Part shown: positions 23,920-35,609 of the stretch, in pieces
Layout of the letters: each line of letters begins with the position of its first letter
Numbering within the stretch: the stretch's first letter is position 1
Assembly (NCBI GenBank): GCA_945643635.1
Contig: CALZFC010000256.1
Location: 1,231,001 to 1,295,000 of the forward strand
Length of the DNA: 64,000 nt
Origin: Allodiplogaster sudhausi
Taxonomy: Eukaryota; Nematoda; Chromadorea; Rhabditida; Diplogasteridae
Direction: 5' to 3'
Made by a program: the position numbers and the translations under genes
The notes under the pieces: model-generated
What the model was told of the DNA's origin: nothing
The model's input: only the letters and a program-made list of their open reading frames with translations
Database searches by the model: none

Positions 23920-26147
23920 TGTTTCACGAATCGGGCCACCAACTCGACGTCGGCCTAGAGTGACTGGCTAGACACAATTTAAAAGAGCCATAAACCCACT
24001 TTTAAATTCGCGCTCTTTCTAACGAATAAAGCGCGCGAGAATATGTACAATCTTGATTTAAAAAAATGATTAAGGTAGAGAGTTGACATACATATATGTA
24101 TGTTGACGTATACGTCTGAAGTCATTGCTGTCTACAAAAGGATTCATATTTATTTTGTCTTTGTTTATTAATATATTTGCGACCATTTTGCATAGCGAAG
24201 ATAGTAATCGTACATTTATTATTATTTCTAACATTAAAATTTTGTTGTTGCGCTGGATCCGTTGAACACTAATTGTGTCGGATAAACTTCTGGATTGTTA
24301 TTTAACAAGTAATGGGGTGAAAAGCAAAAATCAATAATTAAACAATTACCTATCAGTTTGCTGCAAACTTGCAAACAGATACGTTGGTCTCACTTGCTTA
24401 CAAAAGTAGTCGAACAAAATTTTTCCCTATCGAAGCTTGACTTTTTTCCCTGCTGCCATGGAATGTTGTATTGGGAGCAAGGGTGGGCAAAAACCGGCCC
24501 GGACCAGGCCCGCTAATGTATATTAGGCCCGGGCCGGGCCGTAAAATTCACCAGCGGGCCGGGCCGGGCGGCGGGCCGCCCACCCCTGATTAGGAGCTAC
24601 ATATGTATGTCGTCTAGTCCACAGATTTCACAAGGCATTCAAAGGACGGTTATAATGGTTCTGTACTCGCTTAAATGCGTTTAATCCCATTATTGTATTT
24701 ACGTAGACATATATATCTCAGAATATTAAACATTCGTGGCAGCTTGTCAATACAAGTTAATAATCCTATCTCTTTCTTCTCGTGATCGTTTGGTTGCGAA
24801 AGTACAAGTGTTTAACACCTGCAAGATGCGGAAGAGTTAGCCAATCAGCTACATTCTAGGCCATAGAGGTCAGCGCAGGCAAAATGGAAAGAATTCGCGC
24901 GCGAAACAGAGAGAGATGTGAAACAATGAGTTCGGAAAGAGAGAAAGAGAGTGCGACGAGAGGACGGAGAGAAAGAGAAAGAGAGAGAAAGACATATAGA
25001 GAAAGAATGGGAAATGTTCGGCCAACAACGGAAAGCAGGTCGCACGCAACAGGCCATGCCGCCCTGCATTCCATCTGCGAAACATCATCAATGTGATATC
25101 GTTCGTACCAAACTATACTCTCACGTGAGTAAGCCAATGCTTGTAGAAATACGTCGCCCAACCCTGATCTCTCTTTCTCTCTCCATCTCTCTCTCTCTCC
25201 CGATTCAGCCGACAGTAAGCGAGTAAAGACAGAGAAAGAAAGGGAGGGAGAAAACGTTGACTGAGGTGAGAGACGAGTAGAAAGGAGCAGAACGGCCGTT
25301 TATGAGATAAAGAAAAAACTGAATGAGATCATGGAATCAGATATGGGAAGCGAATAAGATGGAAGGATAGAGAGCGAGAGAAAGAGAGACAAAGAGGGAG
25401 AGAGAGAGAGTGAATAAAGGAAGAGAGAAAAGAGAGAATTCAGAGTTCGCCCAAGAGGAAGCAGCATTCTTAGCGTCCTGTTGGCGGCTAATGCACAAAG
25501 ATAAATGGGCCATGTGCAGCGCTTGCGATGTATGGATGGAGATATTTTTCCTTGAGAGGATTAGAGCTGGGTGAAGAGGGGAAAACAGAGAGAAACGAGA
25601 GGGAAAAGGGTAGAGCAGGAAGTAGTAAGAAGGAGAGAGGGAGAGACAGCGAGAGAGAGAGAGAGAGAGCGAGAAAGAGGTAAGAGAGAAGGGTCTTTTG
25701 ACCACCTTGCAAGTAATAGGGCAATAGAGCGTTCAAGAAAGGAAGTAAGAATGAGATAGAGAAAAAGAAAAAGAAAGAAGAAAAGAGCGAGAGTGCAAAT
25801 TGCATGCATTCATAGTCGACGTGATCAGTCCGCTGAACAGAGCATCTTCGATAGCACCACGAAATTATTTAAGGTAAAAGGTCGCAAAGCTCAATGGACA
25901 TTTTGATCTCATGTGACACTTTGGTGGGTGTTGTTATTTTTTTGCGCGTTTTATGGCGTAAAGCCAAAATTATGAAGAAAAATAATAATGAGAATATTAT
26001 ATTTCGCGGTTTAACCCCAAAACAAGCTTTAAAATAATTATAATATAATAATATTTCGCGGCGTAACTTATATTATTATAATTATTAATATTATATTATT
26101 ATCATGCATGAAGAATTTCTAGTTCCAATCACAGAGCCGATATCAAG
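23920..26147. other. Intergenic region between SP2 and SP3
   Basis: Holds the small hAT-like MITE at 24478-24588 and polypurine blocks (24900-25010, 25230-25440, 25560-25800). No exon could be supported; the Arg-Glu and Ser-Leu frames follow the repeats. Confidence 0.55.
24478..24588. mobile_element. 111-bp GC-rich hAT-like MITE
   Basis: The ends are CAAGGGTGGGC and GCCCACCCCTG, an inverted pair with one mismatch. They are flanked by the 8-bp direct repeat ATTGGGAG / ATTAGGAG (24470-24477, 24589-24596), with one mismatch. An 8-bp duplication and CA...TG ends are typical of hAT elements. The interior is GGCCCG-rich and self-complementary, in strong contrast with the AT-rich surroundings. Confidence 0.75.
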
Positions 26148-27272
26148 ATGCGCGCATCAATGGCGATGATTCTTCTCCTCTCGCTGGCCCTCCTGCCACT
26201 GATCGCTGGCGGCGGCAATTCGACAGATTCTAGCGAACGTGCCGTTGCAGCGATATTATCAGCGCCCACTTCTGACTCCGACACGGTCAACGGCACAACA
26301 AAGTACTCTTGTCTACAACTTCAAGTTCATTCAAAAACCTTCTACAAGCGTGCGAATTCTGACACTAAAATTGAAGATATGTTGCTCTATTTGTTGTACG
26401 AAAGCATGAGAAAGACTTTTCCCTACTTTCAGCTCAACATCAGACGAGTTCACGTTTGAGAACGGTGAAATGAAACGCAAGTTGGTGAGAGGTAAGCCAG
26501 TTTTTGTGTCATTCAAATTTTGTAGGTCAATTGATCCCTGAATGATATATACAAAATAGCTATTCGCTTTTGTCTTTATTTATATCTATTTATTTATCTC
26601 GGTTATGACGACAAAACACTGATGGTGAGAAAATATTATATATTTATAGCCAAACGATCTTCGTCGTCTTCAAGCAGTACTTACTACGTGAACTGTGGAC
26701 CGATTCGCCGCTTGTTCCGTAAGAAGCTAATTGTTTTTCTAAACATTTATTTTTTCTACTATTGTTTACACTTATTTTGTTTGAAATTGAATTTTTCTTC
26801 AAAAGATATTTTTTTTTCAATGCAATCTCATTGCTAGGCCGCTGCTCGGGTCCGACGCTCATACGTGCCGATGTCTACAAGGCGTACAAGCACTATTATT
26901 ATGGCGGATACGGAGGCTACTTTTATCCGTACACCAGCTATTACGGCTATTACAACAACAACAACTATGGTGGATACGGGGGATACGGCGGATACGGTGG
27001 ATATTATGGCCAGAGCAACAGCTACTGCTCTTGTCAGTTGCAAACAAAAGGAGAAGAAGAGTTCACACAAACGTATTAAAAGTCGAAATTAATTTGTTTA
27101 ACACTAGAAGAATGATACGTAAACATTTGAAGAAAAAAAAACAAAATAGTTTACAGACAGCCAATTCATCGACTACTACGGCGGCCGCGCCCGCTACTAC
27201 TGCTGCTGCGGCGGTGCAGGCTGTAGCTACCAGTTCGATAGCTGCCAAGTCGCGTACGGTGGCAAGAAATAA
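26148..27272 (+). CDS. SP3: secreted Gly/Tyr-rich cysteine-rich peptide, cluster member 3 (197 aa)
   Basis: Exons 26148-26302, 26433-26491, 26650-26718, 26838-27032 and 27157-27272; GT-AG throughout, with phases 2,1,1,1. Signal peptide 1-20 (MRASMAMILLLSLALLPLIA). A Ser/Thr-rich propeptide and an acidic exon (DEFTFENGEMKRK) lead to VRAKRSS, a furin-like site. Then come TYYVNCGPIRRLFRRC and a Gly/Tyr-rich stretch of about 45 residues (YGGYGGYGGYGGYYG). The end is SYCSYSQFIDYYGGRARYY-CCC-GGAGCSYQFDSC-QVAYGGKK. The mature part has eight Cys. This member carries every module of the family, so it looks closest to the ancestral organisation. GY-rich secreted peptides are known as antimicrobial, cuticle or shell/silk matrix components in invertebrates; which applies here is unknown. 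Confidence 0.75.
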
Positions 27273-28734
27273 GCGGCATAGTCATTTTAATTTAGAGTTT
27301 CATCGATTTGCTCTCGCAAAAATTAAACAAAGATATATTTTACGAATTCGATTAAATTTCCTTTTTTGGACTTTTACTGTAAAGGAGTATACTACATACA
27401 TACATACCTATATAGTTTTTTTTTCTGTTTTGCTTTCTTTTCTTGCAACGATTGGTGCCACGCCCATGATATTTATTGACTCTTCTCGCCTCATATTCTT
27501 GAACGAGGTTAATGATTAATGATAACTCTGGCTGTTCTACCACTATAATGACTATGTGAACCTATATGTATACAACGATTGGCCAGCTCGGCCGTGATAT
27601 TTATTGATGCTCTTGAAAGACGTTGACATGTAAGGCCGATGGGATTTTGGCGAAATTTTCTCTCGTTATCCTATGAATTTCACGTGCTAATAAAGATTTC
27701 AGTTTACTATTTATGTTGGCACTTTTAGTGTAAAACATAGAAGGAGAAATTGAAATCGAAAGCGAGAAATCTAAAGAGAAAAAGAGTAAAAGACAGCAGA
27801 ATATAAAAATCGCTCTCGTTCTGGCAGGCAACGAGAGAGGAAGAGAATAAAAGACGATGCGAACTTTTGAACGCTGTCCAAGAAAGTAATTGTGATGAGG
27901 AAAGGGAATGCAATCAATGGAAGAGTGCGAAGATATTTTAAGGGGCACGAAACCCGACTGTAGTCTATTTGAATTTCCCGATTATCGAACAGGCGTCTAT
28001 TACATACATATATTTCTAACACGTTTTCATTCCTAGCCTTAACTCCAGTTGAATGTGCATATTTAGCAAAGATAAGTAAGATGCGATGTCCGTGTTGTAC
28101 TAAGTGGACAAAGAGCAAGTAATGCACGGGTTTTTAGACACAATCTTTGCACACTAAATAACGGCTAACACATGCATGATCTGAGCCTGTTCTTCTTCCT
28201 TGCATTATACAGGATTAAAATATATAGTACACATTACGGACGCTACTTTCCATGCGCATAAAATCACCTAAAGTTTTAGCGCTTCAAAGTAATCATACAT
28301 ATGCCTGATGAGAAAGTAGATTATTCGGAAAGAGAATTTCACTAGCTGCATATCATGATATCAAAATTGAACTTTATTTTTTCATGATATTTATACATTC
28401 TTCATTAAGAAACATCTCATTTGAAGAGTTTGACGAATTTGCAGCAACCTAGACTATTGGCGTTTGGTACAAACTAGAACTGCTCGATTTTGAGCATTGT
28501 GGTCGCGCTTGTTCGCTGTTCTAGTCAGACGGAGATTCGGCATTCGCTGAATTGGCGAGAAGAAGGAAGAACAGGCGACTGGGCAGCTAATGCTAAGGCC
28601 ATCTCGAGCAGAGATCCACATCGGAGAAGGCGAACAAAGCGGACAATGTGAATGATACAATAGGACTGCACAAGCGAAATTAGCGGGGGTCGGTGGTCCA
28701 GAAGAGCATTGAATGAAGCAATAGAGAGAGAGAA

Positions 28735-28786
<52 letters not shown>

Positions 28787-29078
28787 TGTTAGAGAGAGTG
28801 CGAATTCAAGAGACGGAGAGTGAGTAGTAGAGTGGTAGAGGCGACAATTAAGAGGAAAAGATGACGTGACTCGGAATCGCTGATCAAAAGTGTCCTTCTG
28901 CTAAACAACGCACATTTCCTAACGTTAGGGTATTTAATTCCAATCGTCTGTGGTGCAACAACACGTGTGTGTGTGTATTTTCTTCCGTTTTGTAGTGCTG
29001 CAAGCCTTCTTCTCCTCGTTCACTTTCATCGATCAGTTTAATTTCCATTCTTTCCCATTCAAAACTATATTTCAGAAA
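27273..29078. other. Intergenic region between SP3 and SP4
   Basis: AT-rich with a (GA)n tract at 28719-28800, about 280 bp upstream of the SP4 ATG. Frames on the minus strand at 27601-28127 have no signal or splice support. Confidence 0.5.
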
Positions 29079-30506
29079 ATGCTTCCTGCCCTGACTCTTT
29101 CGCTTCTTGTGCTCCTCATTCTCACACAATTCGCACTTGGCACAGGGAACCACTCGCTGCCCGAAGAGCCCTCCAATGTACAAGAGAAGAGTGTCGCTAC
29201 CGAAGGGTGCGTGATATTCATTCTTGTGAAGTCAAGAAATGACCAAGCTCGTTAACTTATAATAGAACAGTAAACTTTTACCGTACGCTTTAACGCTGAA
29301 AGCTCTCTCAAAAAAGGTGCCTCCGCAATTAGCAATTAAGCATTACACCCTCAATTAATAATGCTGTGAGACAAAATTCTTTAGATTGTCGTCGTCTGAA
29401 TTTACGTTTGAAAACGGCGAAAAGCGACGAAGGCGAACGAGAGACAAAGGTGATTTTCTTTTTGGTGATCGCACTCCTTGCAATGAGTTTTTTTTAAAAT
29501 AAACATATCTCGAGTATGCAGTAATCGGCTTTTACGCGTCAAGGCCTTTACGTATGTCACTTTTGATCTACAGGTGGAGATGAGAAATTACAACTCGTTT
29601 GCTACCTGGAACAAAAAGGAATGAAATACGCTTTAGCGCAAAAAAAAAGAAAAATGGAAAACAAACACACCCCTTGCAGTCATTTAGTTCATAATAACAA
29701 TTTACATTTGTTGTAGTCACATTGAAGTTTTAATAAATAGTAAGTTGGTCTAGTAAATAAAATTTATTTTCTAGAAAAGCGATCGGGGAGCGGTGGCGGC
29801 GGAGGCGGTGGCGATGTCGGCGGCGGCACTTCTGGAGGCGGCGGTGGGAATTCGGCAGGGGGCGGAGATAACTACGCCAGCTCCAATGACTACACTTACA
29901 CTTACATCCCATCCTACAACTACCTCTACATTCCGTCAGCGACGAGCAGCGCCAGCAGCTATTACGGACGATACTACGGTGGAGGTTACGGTAGCAATTA
30001 TGGACGATACTACGGTGGTTACGGCTACGGTGGCTATTACAATCCGTACGGTAGCTACTACAGTAACTATTACAACTACCCGTCTAACTATTATAACTAC
30101 TACAACACGAACAGCCAGCAGAGCGGCGGAGGAGGCTACTACTGCTCGTGTAAGTACATAGTTTGAGCGCATTTGATTGATAGCACTTGAGAAAAAGATG
30201 CAGAGACATGGGTGTTTCATTGTAACCTCTTGTTGGGATCTAGTAGAGAGAAAGAGAGAGGGTGACTGAGAAAAGAGATGGAAAAGATACAGAGAAAATT
30301 ATTTCATTTTCAGATGCCTAATTAACTCTGTTGTATTAAGCATTGAAAACAAACAATCGTGGAAGATAATTAATTCCCCTGTTTCAGACTCCCAGTTCAT
30401 CGACTACTACGGCGGCCGCGCCCGCTACTACTGCTGCTGCGGCGGGACGAGCGGCTGCACTTATCAGTTCGACAGCTGCCAAGTCTCGTACTATGGCAAG
30501 AAATAA
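29079..30506 (+). CDS. SP4: secreted Gly/Tyr-rich cysteine-rich peptide, cluster member 4 (228 aa)
   Basis: Exons 29079-29206, 29385-29449, 29775-30149 and 30388-30506; phases 2,1,1. Signal peptide at about 1-20 (MLPALTLSLLVLLILTQFAL). Exon 2 gives SSSEFTFENGEKRRRRTRDK, and the next exon starts EKRSG, so several basic cleavage sites precede the mature peptide. The long exon 3 encodes a poly-Gly block and then a Tyr-rich block built on YYG, SYY, NYY and GYG units. The end is YYCSYSQFIDYYGGRARYY, CCCGGTSGC, TYQFDSC, QVSYYGKK. The YVNCGPIR exon of SP1-SP3 is absent, together with its partner RC, leaving six Cys. Confidence 0.75.
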
Positions 30507-31623
30507 TCTGACCACTCCTAACATTTTGTCTCTATCGAGAAGACAAAATGAAATTGCTACGCCCATCTAAAAAACCGCTTGACGCTCTCCTCGAGGAATT
30601 AAAGTGCAAAAGCACCTTTATGTATATTTTTTTTATACTAAAAGAGAATCCACAATTTCGGCGATTCCTTGAAGTTCTGTGTATCCTTTTAAAATTACCG
30701 AACAAAATCGCTTCAGATGGCAACTTAATTGTTTTACATTTACATATTTTCTCGCTCTATCAAGACTTGTTCACGATTTAAGGCAATAAAAGTATCTTGC
30801 AAGTTTGTTTTGGCAACGGTTGTGTGCGATGCTAAATAGCCGCTCCGCCAGTAGAGCGTTGCGAACGAAAGCGGCGGAGAGAAACGAGTTCGCAGAGATT
30901 CATATGATATCTGTCGAGAAACGGGCAGACTAGGAGAGATTTGGTAAGAGGCAGGAAAAGCGAATGGAGTTTGCACAATTTGATAAGACGAAGAAGAAAG
31001 GGACGGCTCCGTGAATACAATGGAGTTTTGATGAAAATGATAGAGACTATGGCGGGAGATAAAGATGAAAGTTCGGGATGGAGAGAAACAGCGCAAAGGA
31101 GATTGGGTAGGGCGTGGAGCGAGAGTGAAGGTATTCGAAACTGCATAAGGGAACAGAACATGGAGAGGAGGATGAGAAGAGAATCACAGAGAAGACGACG
31201 AGAGGAGTAAGGAAGGATGGTAGAGAGCAGTAAGAGGAAAAGGGAAGTAAAGAGAGCGAGCGACAGAGAGAGAGAAAGAAAGTGAGAAATAAATGGAGTA
31301 AGAGAGAAAGAGAGAGACAGCGAGAGAGAGCGAGAGAGAGAGAGAGAGAGAAAGGCAGAGAGAGTAGCGCGAAGTTGGTCAAACGGATAACATCTGCTGA
31401 AGAGAGCTACCTCGCAAGTATTTGAAGGTAGTGGGAGACAATTAAACGGTTCAACAGTCAAGATGATCTCGTGTTTTCTATCGCATTGCGAACGAAAGTT
31501 CCGTGTCGTTCCATTCAGTGGACCAGCGATCATTTTATTTATAATTGATATTAAATGCTAATGTATTATTTGTTCTTATTTAATATTTAAAAAAGCATTA
31601 ACATTTTAGTGACTCTTAACGCT
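30507..31623. other. Intergenic region between SP4 and SP5, with GA tract
   Basis: Polypurine DNA from about 30940 to 31365, densest at 31245-31365, about 260 bp upstream of the SP5 ATG. The minus-strand Ser-Leu frames come from this tract. No exon could be supported. Confidence 0.6.
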
Positions 31624-33056
31624 ATGCTTGCTTCCACTGTTTTTACACAACTTCTCCTGCTTTCCTTGGCACTTCTCGTGGTGGCCGAGAAGAGGAGTAC
31701 TACAAAGTGCATCAATGCGAACAACAAATCGACAAAGTCTGGCAGATATTTTTTCTTCACTTTTTTTTGCTTACTATTAAAAAAAAAAGTTTATATGCTT
31801 GCGCTTATTCACAAAGTAAACAGATATACATACATATGGACAAAAAAAGCAGTTTCTACAATGATATTTTCGCGATTGCTTAGGCCATCGCAGCGCGAAT
31901 TCACCTTTGAACACGGAGAAAGGCGACGGAAGCGATCGGCTAGTAGAGGTAGGCAAATTGTTCTTTTAGCAAATATTTCGTAGCTTTTAGCGAATCGTTA
32001 GTTCGGTTAAAATTTTCTGCAACCATATTTTGAATGTAATAGTATCCTTTCATTTTCTTATTTTCACAGTGTTAAGATTAAAGGCAACAACTTCAACGTC
32101 AAAATATAGTGGTCGTATAATTACTAATATATAATTCTGGAGAGAGAAAAAAAGAAGAATATTTTCTAGCAAGGCGAGGCGTATCGTCTAGCGCGGGCGG
32201 CGGGGGCGGGGGCGGAGTGACTTCGAGTGCGCATGGTGGTGGAGGTGGCTACACGTCTAGCGCGCATGGTGGCAGTGACCGGTGAGACAACGGGAACATT
32301 TTAAGAAGGCACAATTTTTGGGACAATTGCAGAAGTGACAATTGTTCTTCAATTTTCAAGTTAAGGAACATTAATTCGGGAGGAAATTTTTTTAGAGACA
32401 ATTTCGTTGACAATTAGAAGGGCCTTGTATGGGTACTTGTTGGAGATATGAACATATGTACATAATTTGGTTTAGGAAACTTTAGTCACAATCCTGAGCA
32501 ATAATGACTTTTAATCTTGACAATTTGGTCGACATTTACAGGAGTGACGATCATTACGCGTATCAGTCATGGTCAACATGGGACATAACACCTGTAGACA
32601 CCTTCAGCACCAGCAGCTCAAGTAGTTCGAGCAGCTACTATGGAAGATACTACGGAAACAACTACTACGGAGGATACGGATATAACGGCTATTACAACGG
32701 CTACTCGTATCCCTATAATAACTATTACAATTACTACAACCGCAACTACTCGCCATACAACGGCTACTACGGAAACTACTATAATGGCTATAATAACAAT
32801 AATTACAACAACAACTATAATGCGTACTACCAGCAGAACACTTGCTCGTGTAAGAATGTTTACTTTATTCAATATGCTTTCAATTTATGGTATTAATTAC
32901 AAAAGTATTGAAATGTAACTATCATAGTAGACAATTAGTTAGTCTGTTTCAGACAGCCAGTTCGTCGACTACTACGGCGGCCGCGCCCGGTACTACTGCT
33001 GCTGCGGAGGCACCACCGGATGCACTTATCAGTACGACAGCTGCCGGGCTGTGTAA
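31624..33056 (+). CDS. SP5: secreted Tyr/Asn-rich cysteine-rich peptide, cluster member 5 (233 aa)
   Basis: Exons 31624-31736, 31884-31948, 32170-32281, 32542-32849 and 32953-33056; phases 2,1,2,1. Signal peptide MLASTVFTQLLLLSLALLVV. Exon 2 gives PSQREFTFEHGERRRKRSAS, with basic sites continuing into ARRG. Exon 3 is Gly/Ser-rich with a repeated YTSSAHGG-type unit. Exon 4 is Tyr/Asn/Gly-rich (YNGYYNGYSYPYNNYYNYY). The C-terminal domain is TCSYSQFVDYYGGRARYY, CCCGGTTGC, TYQYDSC, RAV. Six Cys in the conserved domain; an extra Cys (KC) lies in the propeptide. The CGPIR module is absent, as in SP4. Confidence 0.75.
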
Positions 33057-33822
33057 GCTTGGAAGGAATTGGCGGAACCATAAAGAAAATGAACGACTTG
33101 ACCGGGTCTCAATGAAAAAAAACCTTGTGAATAATTCGATGTTGTCCTCTGTTGCTACGATGTCCCACTTGACTGACCAAAAACCAAGCTCTAAATGTTG
33201 TATAAGGACGTGCTAAAATGAATTCGCTCTTCTCTACTTCCTTATTGAGCTGTTGTATTATAGCGCTGACTAAGCGACGTCTGAAGTATGCCAATATGGG
33301 TTTTCATAAAGGAATACGATGAATTGTAGGTCACACTTAAAACAATATATAAATGAACCTGACAATGAGGGTTGATAGGTCGAGTGAGAGGGAGAGAGAA
33401 AGAGAAAGAACGAGAGAGAGAGAGAGAGAATGACAGGATTAGAAAGCGAGAGAAAGCGAGAGAGATAGAGAACCAGAGATCGAAAGAGAAGGAGAGAGGA
33501 AACTTATGGTTTGAGATCAAGGAAAACGGGAAGAGATCCTATTTATCAAGTAGATTGATAACTACGACCTCGAACTAATCGTGATTCTCGTTTTCTCTGA
33601 ATATATCAGCATAAAATACAGGTTACACATATCAAGTAAACGCGTACGTACATAGTAGGTCACACTTTATCACTAACATCAGTATTCCCATATGCGCTCA
33701 CTGTTTTATCTATAAGAAGTACTTGTAGATCAAGCTGTTATAAACTAGCTTGTGTTCATCAGCATATTAATTGCATGTGTCTAATAAATAGAAGACTCTA
33801 ATAAATATATTTTTCAAGATGC
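33057..33822. other. Intergenic region between SP5 and SP6
   Basis: Contains a polypurine tract at 33380-33500, about 330-440 bp upstream of the SP6 ATG. No exon could be supported. Confidence 0.5.
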
Positions 33823-34866
33823 ATGCTTCACCAGCCGCTTCTATTACTACTATTCATCCTTGCGCTTACTTGCTCCGCCGAGAAATCGTCAGAGCCGTTT
33901 AATATAATTATTACACAAAACACCCGAAAATGATTTGTAATATTAAAAAAAGACTATTGATTAAAAATTTTTTTAAAGCTTTTCTAATGACGCGCGCGAG
34001 ATGCACCATTTAATGAGGCGGAAGCTGCTGCTGTTCATCAAAACAGGTAACACTATTACAACGTTTGAATTTTAAATTTTACCGCCCACAAGCATCCTCG
34101 TGACCACAGGAAAGCGGTCTCGAGATGCGCCGTGGATGGTGAGAGAGTGCACATCACGGATGATGCGGCCCATTCGACTATTGATCGGTTAGAGATATAA
34201 AACTGTTTCCTCCTTGCTAGAAAGCAACTGCTCAATTATGTTTTTTTCAGGTATAGATTTCAGGTCATAATTCTAAAAAAAATATATATTTTTTAGATGT
34301 CCAATCAGTTAAAAGCACTCTAAGGAACCAAAAACTCAATCCTGAAATACGCGCGTTTTGTTGATGCTGAGAGAGACGAGACTAGAAAATTGAGGGAAAT
34401 GTCATTAAATTACGCCAGACTTCCATCCACCTTCATTTTTAAAAACGTATTCCTTTGAACTTCAACAATACGCTGCAACACATTTGTTTGAAGGTGCTTG
34501 TCCATCGGGAAGTTTCGCCAAGTTTCGCATTGATGAACCAACAACGTCTGCGTATTTTTACAGCAACAACGCTTAACGCAATAATCATTGCTATTGTAAG
34601 GACAGTTGATAATTTGCACGTATTTCAATGAGATGAGAAATTTCTTAATTAAAGTTTTAAGGATTGGAAGAGCGAGAGTGCGAGAGAGAGAGAAAGAGAG
34701 AAAGAGAGTGAGAGAGAAAGGGAGAGATTCTCATTTTGAGAGATTCTCATCTCGTTTCATTGACTTCTTCGCTGGTCGCGCGCGCTTCTACTGTTGCTGC
34801 CGAGATGGCAAAGGCTTGAACGGATGCACTTATCAGTTTGATGAGTGCCGGTCGACAATTTTGTAA
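33823..34866 (+). CDS. SP6: divergent secreted cysteine-rich peptide, cluster member 6 (137 aa)
   Basis: Proposed exons 33823-33887, 33979-34046, 34110-34187, 34297-34359 and 34727-34866; phases 2,1,1,1 match SP3. Signal peptide MLHQPLLLLLFILALTCSA. Exon 2 (SNDAREMHHLMRRKLL) occupies the place of the EFTFENGE exon. GKRS is the cleavage site. Exon 3 ends MRPIRLLIG where other members read CGPIRRLFR. The last exon reads YSHFERFSSRFIDFFAGRAR-FYCCC-RDGKGLNGC-TYQFDEC, keeping the terminal domain but with a seven-residue insertion that looks like a local duplication. The CGP, RC and CPY cysteines are missing and a new Cys (REC) is present, six in all. The last acceptor follows a GA tract instead of a pyrimidine tract, so exon 5's start is the weakest call. 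Confidence 0.55.
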
Positions 34867-35576
34867 TGACATTTGTTATCTACCAAATGACAATTCATGC
34901 AAATATGAATTTAGTCCTTTTTTCACCAAATTATGCAGTTTGCACTCTGTATCCAGTGTATCTTTTAAGATTAATAAAAAATCGTATTGAACTATATAAA
35001 ATTATGCATGCTGGTTACAAAATAGTAATACGGACAGTAACATAAAATGTTCGGAAAAAAATCGTACCGGCTGAAAGCGTTGCCGGAACTCGTAGATGGC
35101 CGCTGCGAGTCGGCTCGAATCTGTCGAGATGGTCGAGAGGCGACGAGACGAGCGGAGAGACATTTTGATTATCGACTGGGCGATTACGTCATGATGGCAT
35201 CGCTGGCGATCTGCCAAGACAGAATAATATATATAAAGATGTATTACAGTGCTCGAATCAACTGTTTTGCCAATATAGAATGGAAAACTCGCGTTTTATT
35301 TGTAAATAAAAAAGAAAAATAACGCGGCACAAGTACAAGAGATCATGTGATTTAAAGAACCGGTACTACAATGGTCGGTAAAATTTATAAAGATTCCGGT
35401 TGAGTTACATTCTCCTTTAAAGTGAAAGGGGTAGGCTGGTAAGGAGCATATAAATTTGATAGACATATGTGCACAATAGAGCAACATTAAAAGCCAAGTA
35501 AGAAGATCTTTACGATGAATTTTGTTCGTCTGGCAAAGGAACATCAAACAACTCTAATCAATAGAGAGAGAGAGGG

Positions 35577-35609
<33 letters not shown>

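Noticed and set aside
26834..27092. Val/Ile- and Thr/Ala-rich frames overlapping SP3
   Set aside because: Shadow frames of the Gly/Tyr-rich exon in other registers; the same happens at SP4 and SP5.
35047..35322. 91-codon frame starting MFGKKSYRLK
   Set aside because: No splice context, signal or family resemblance; composition fits chance.
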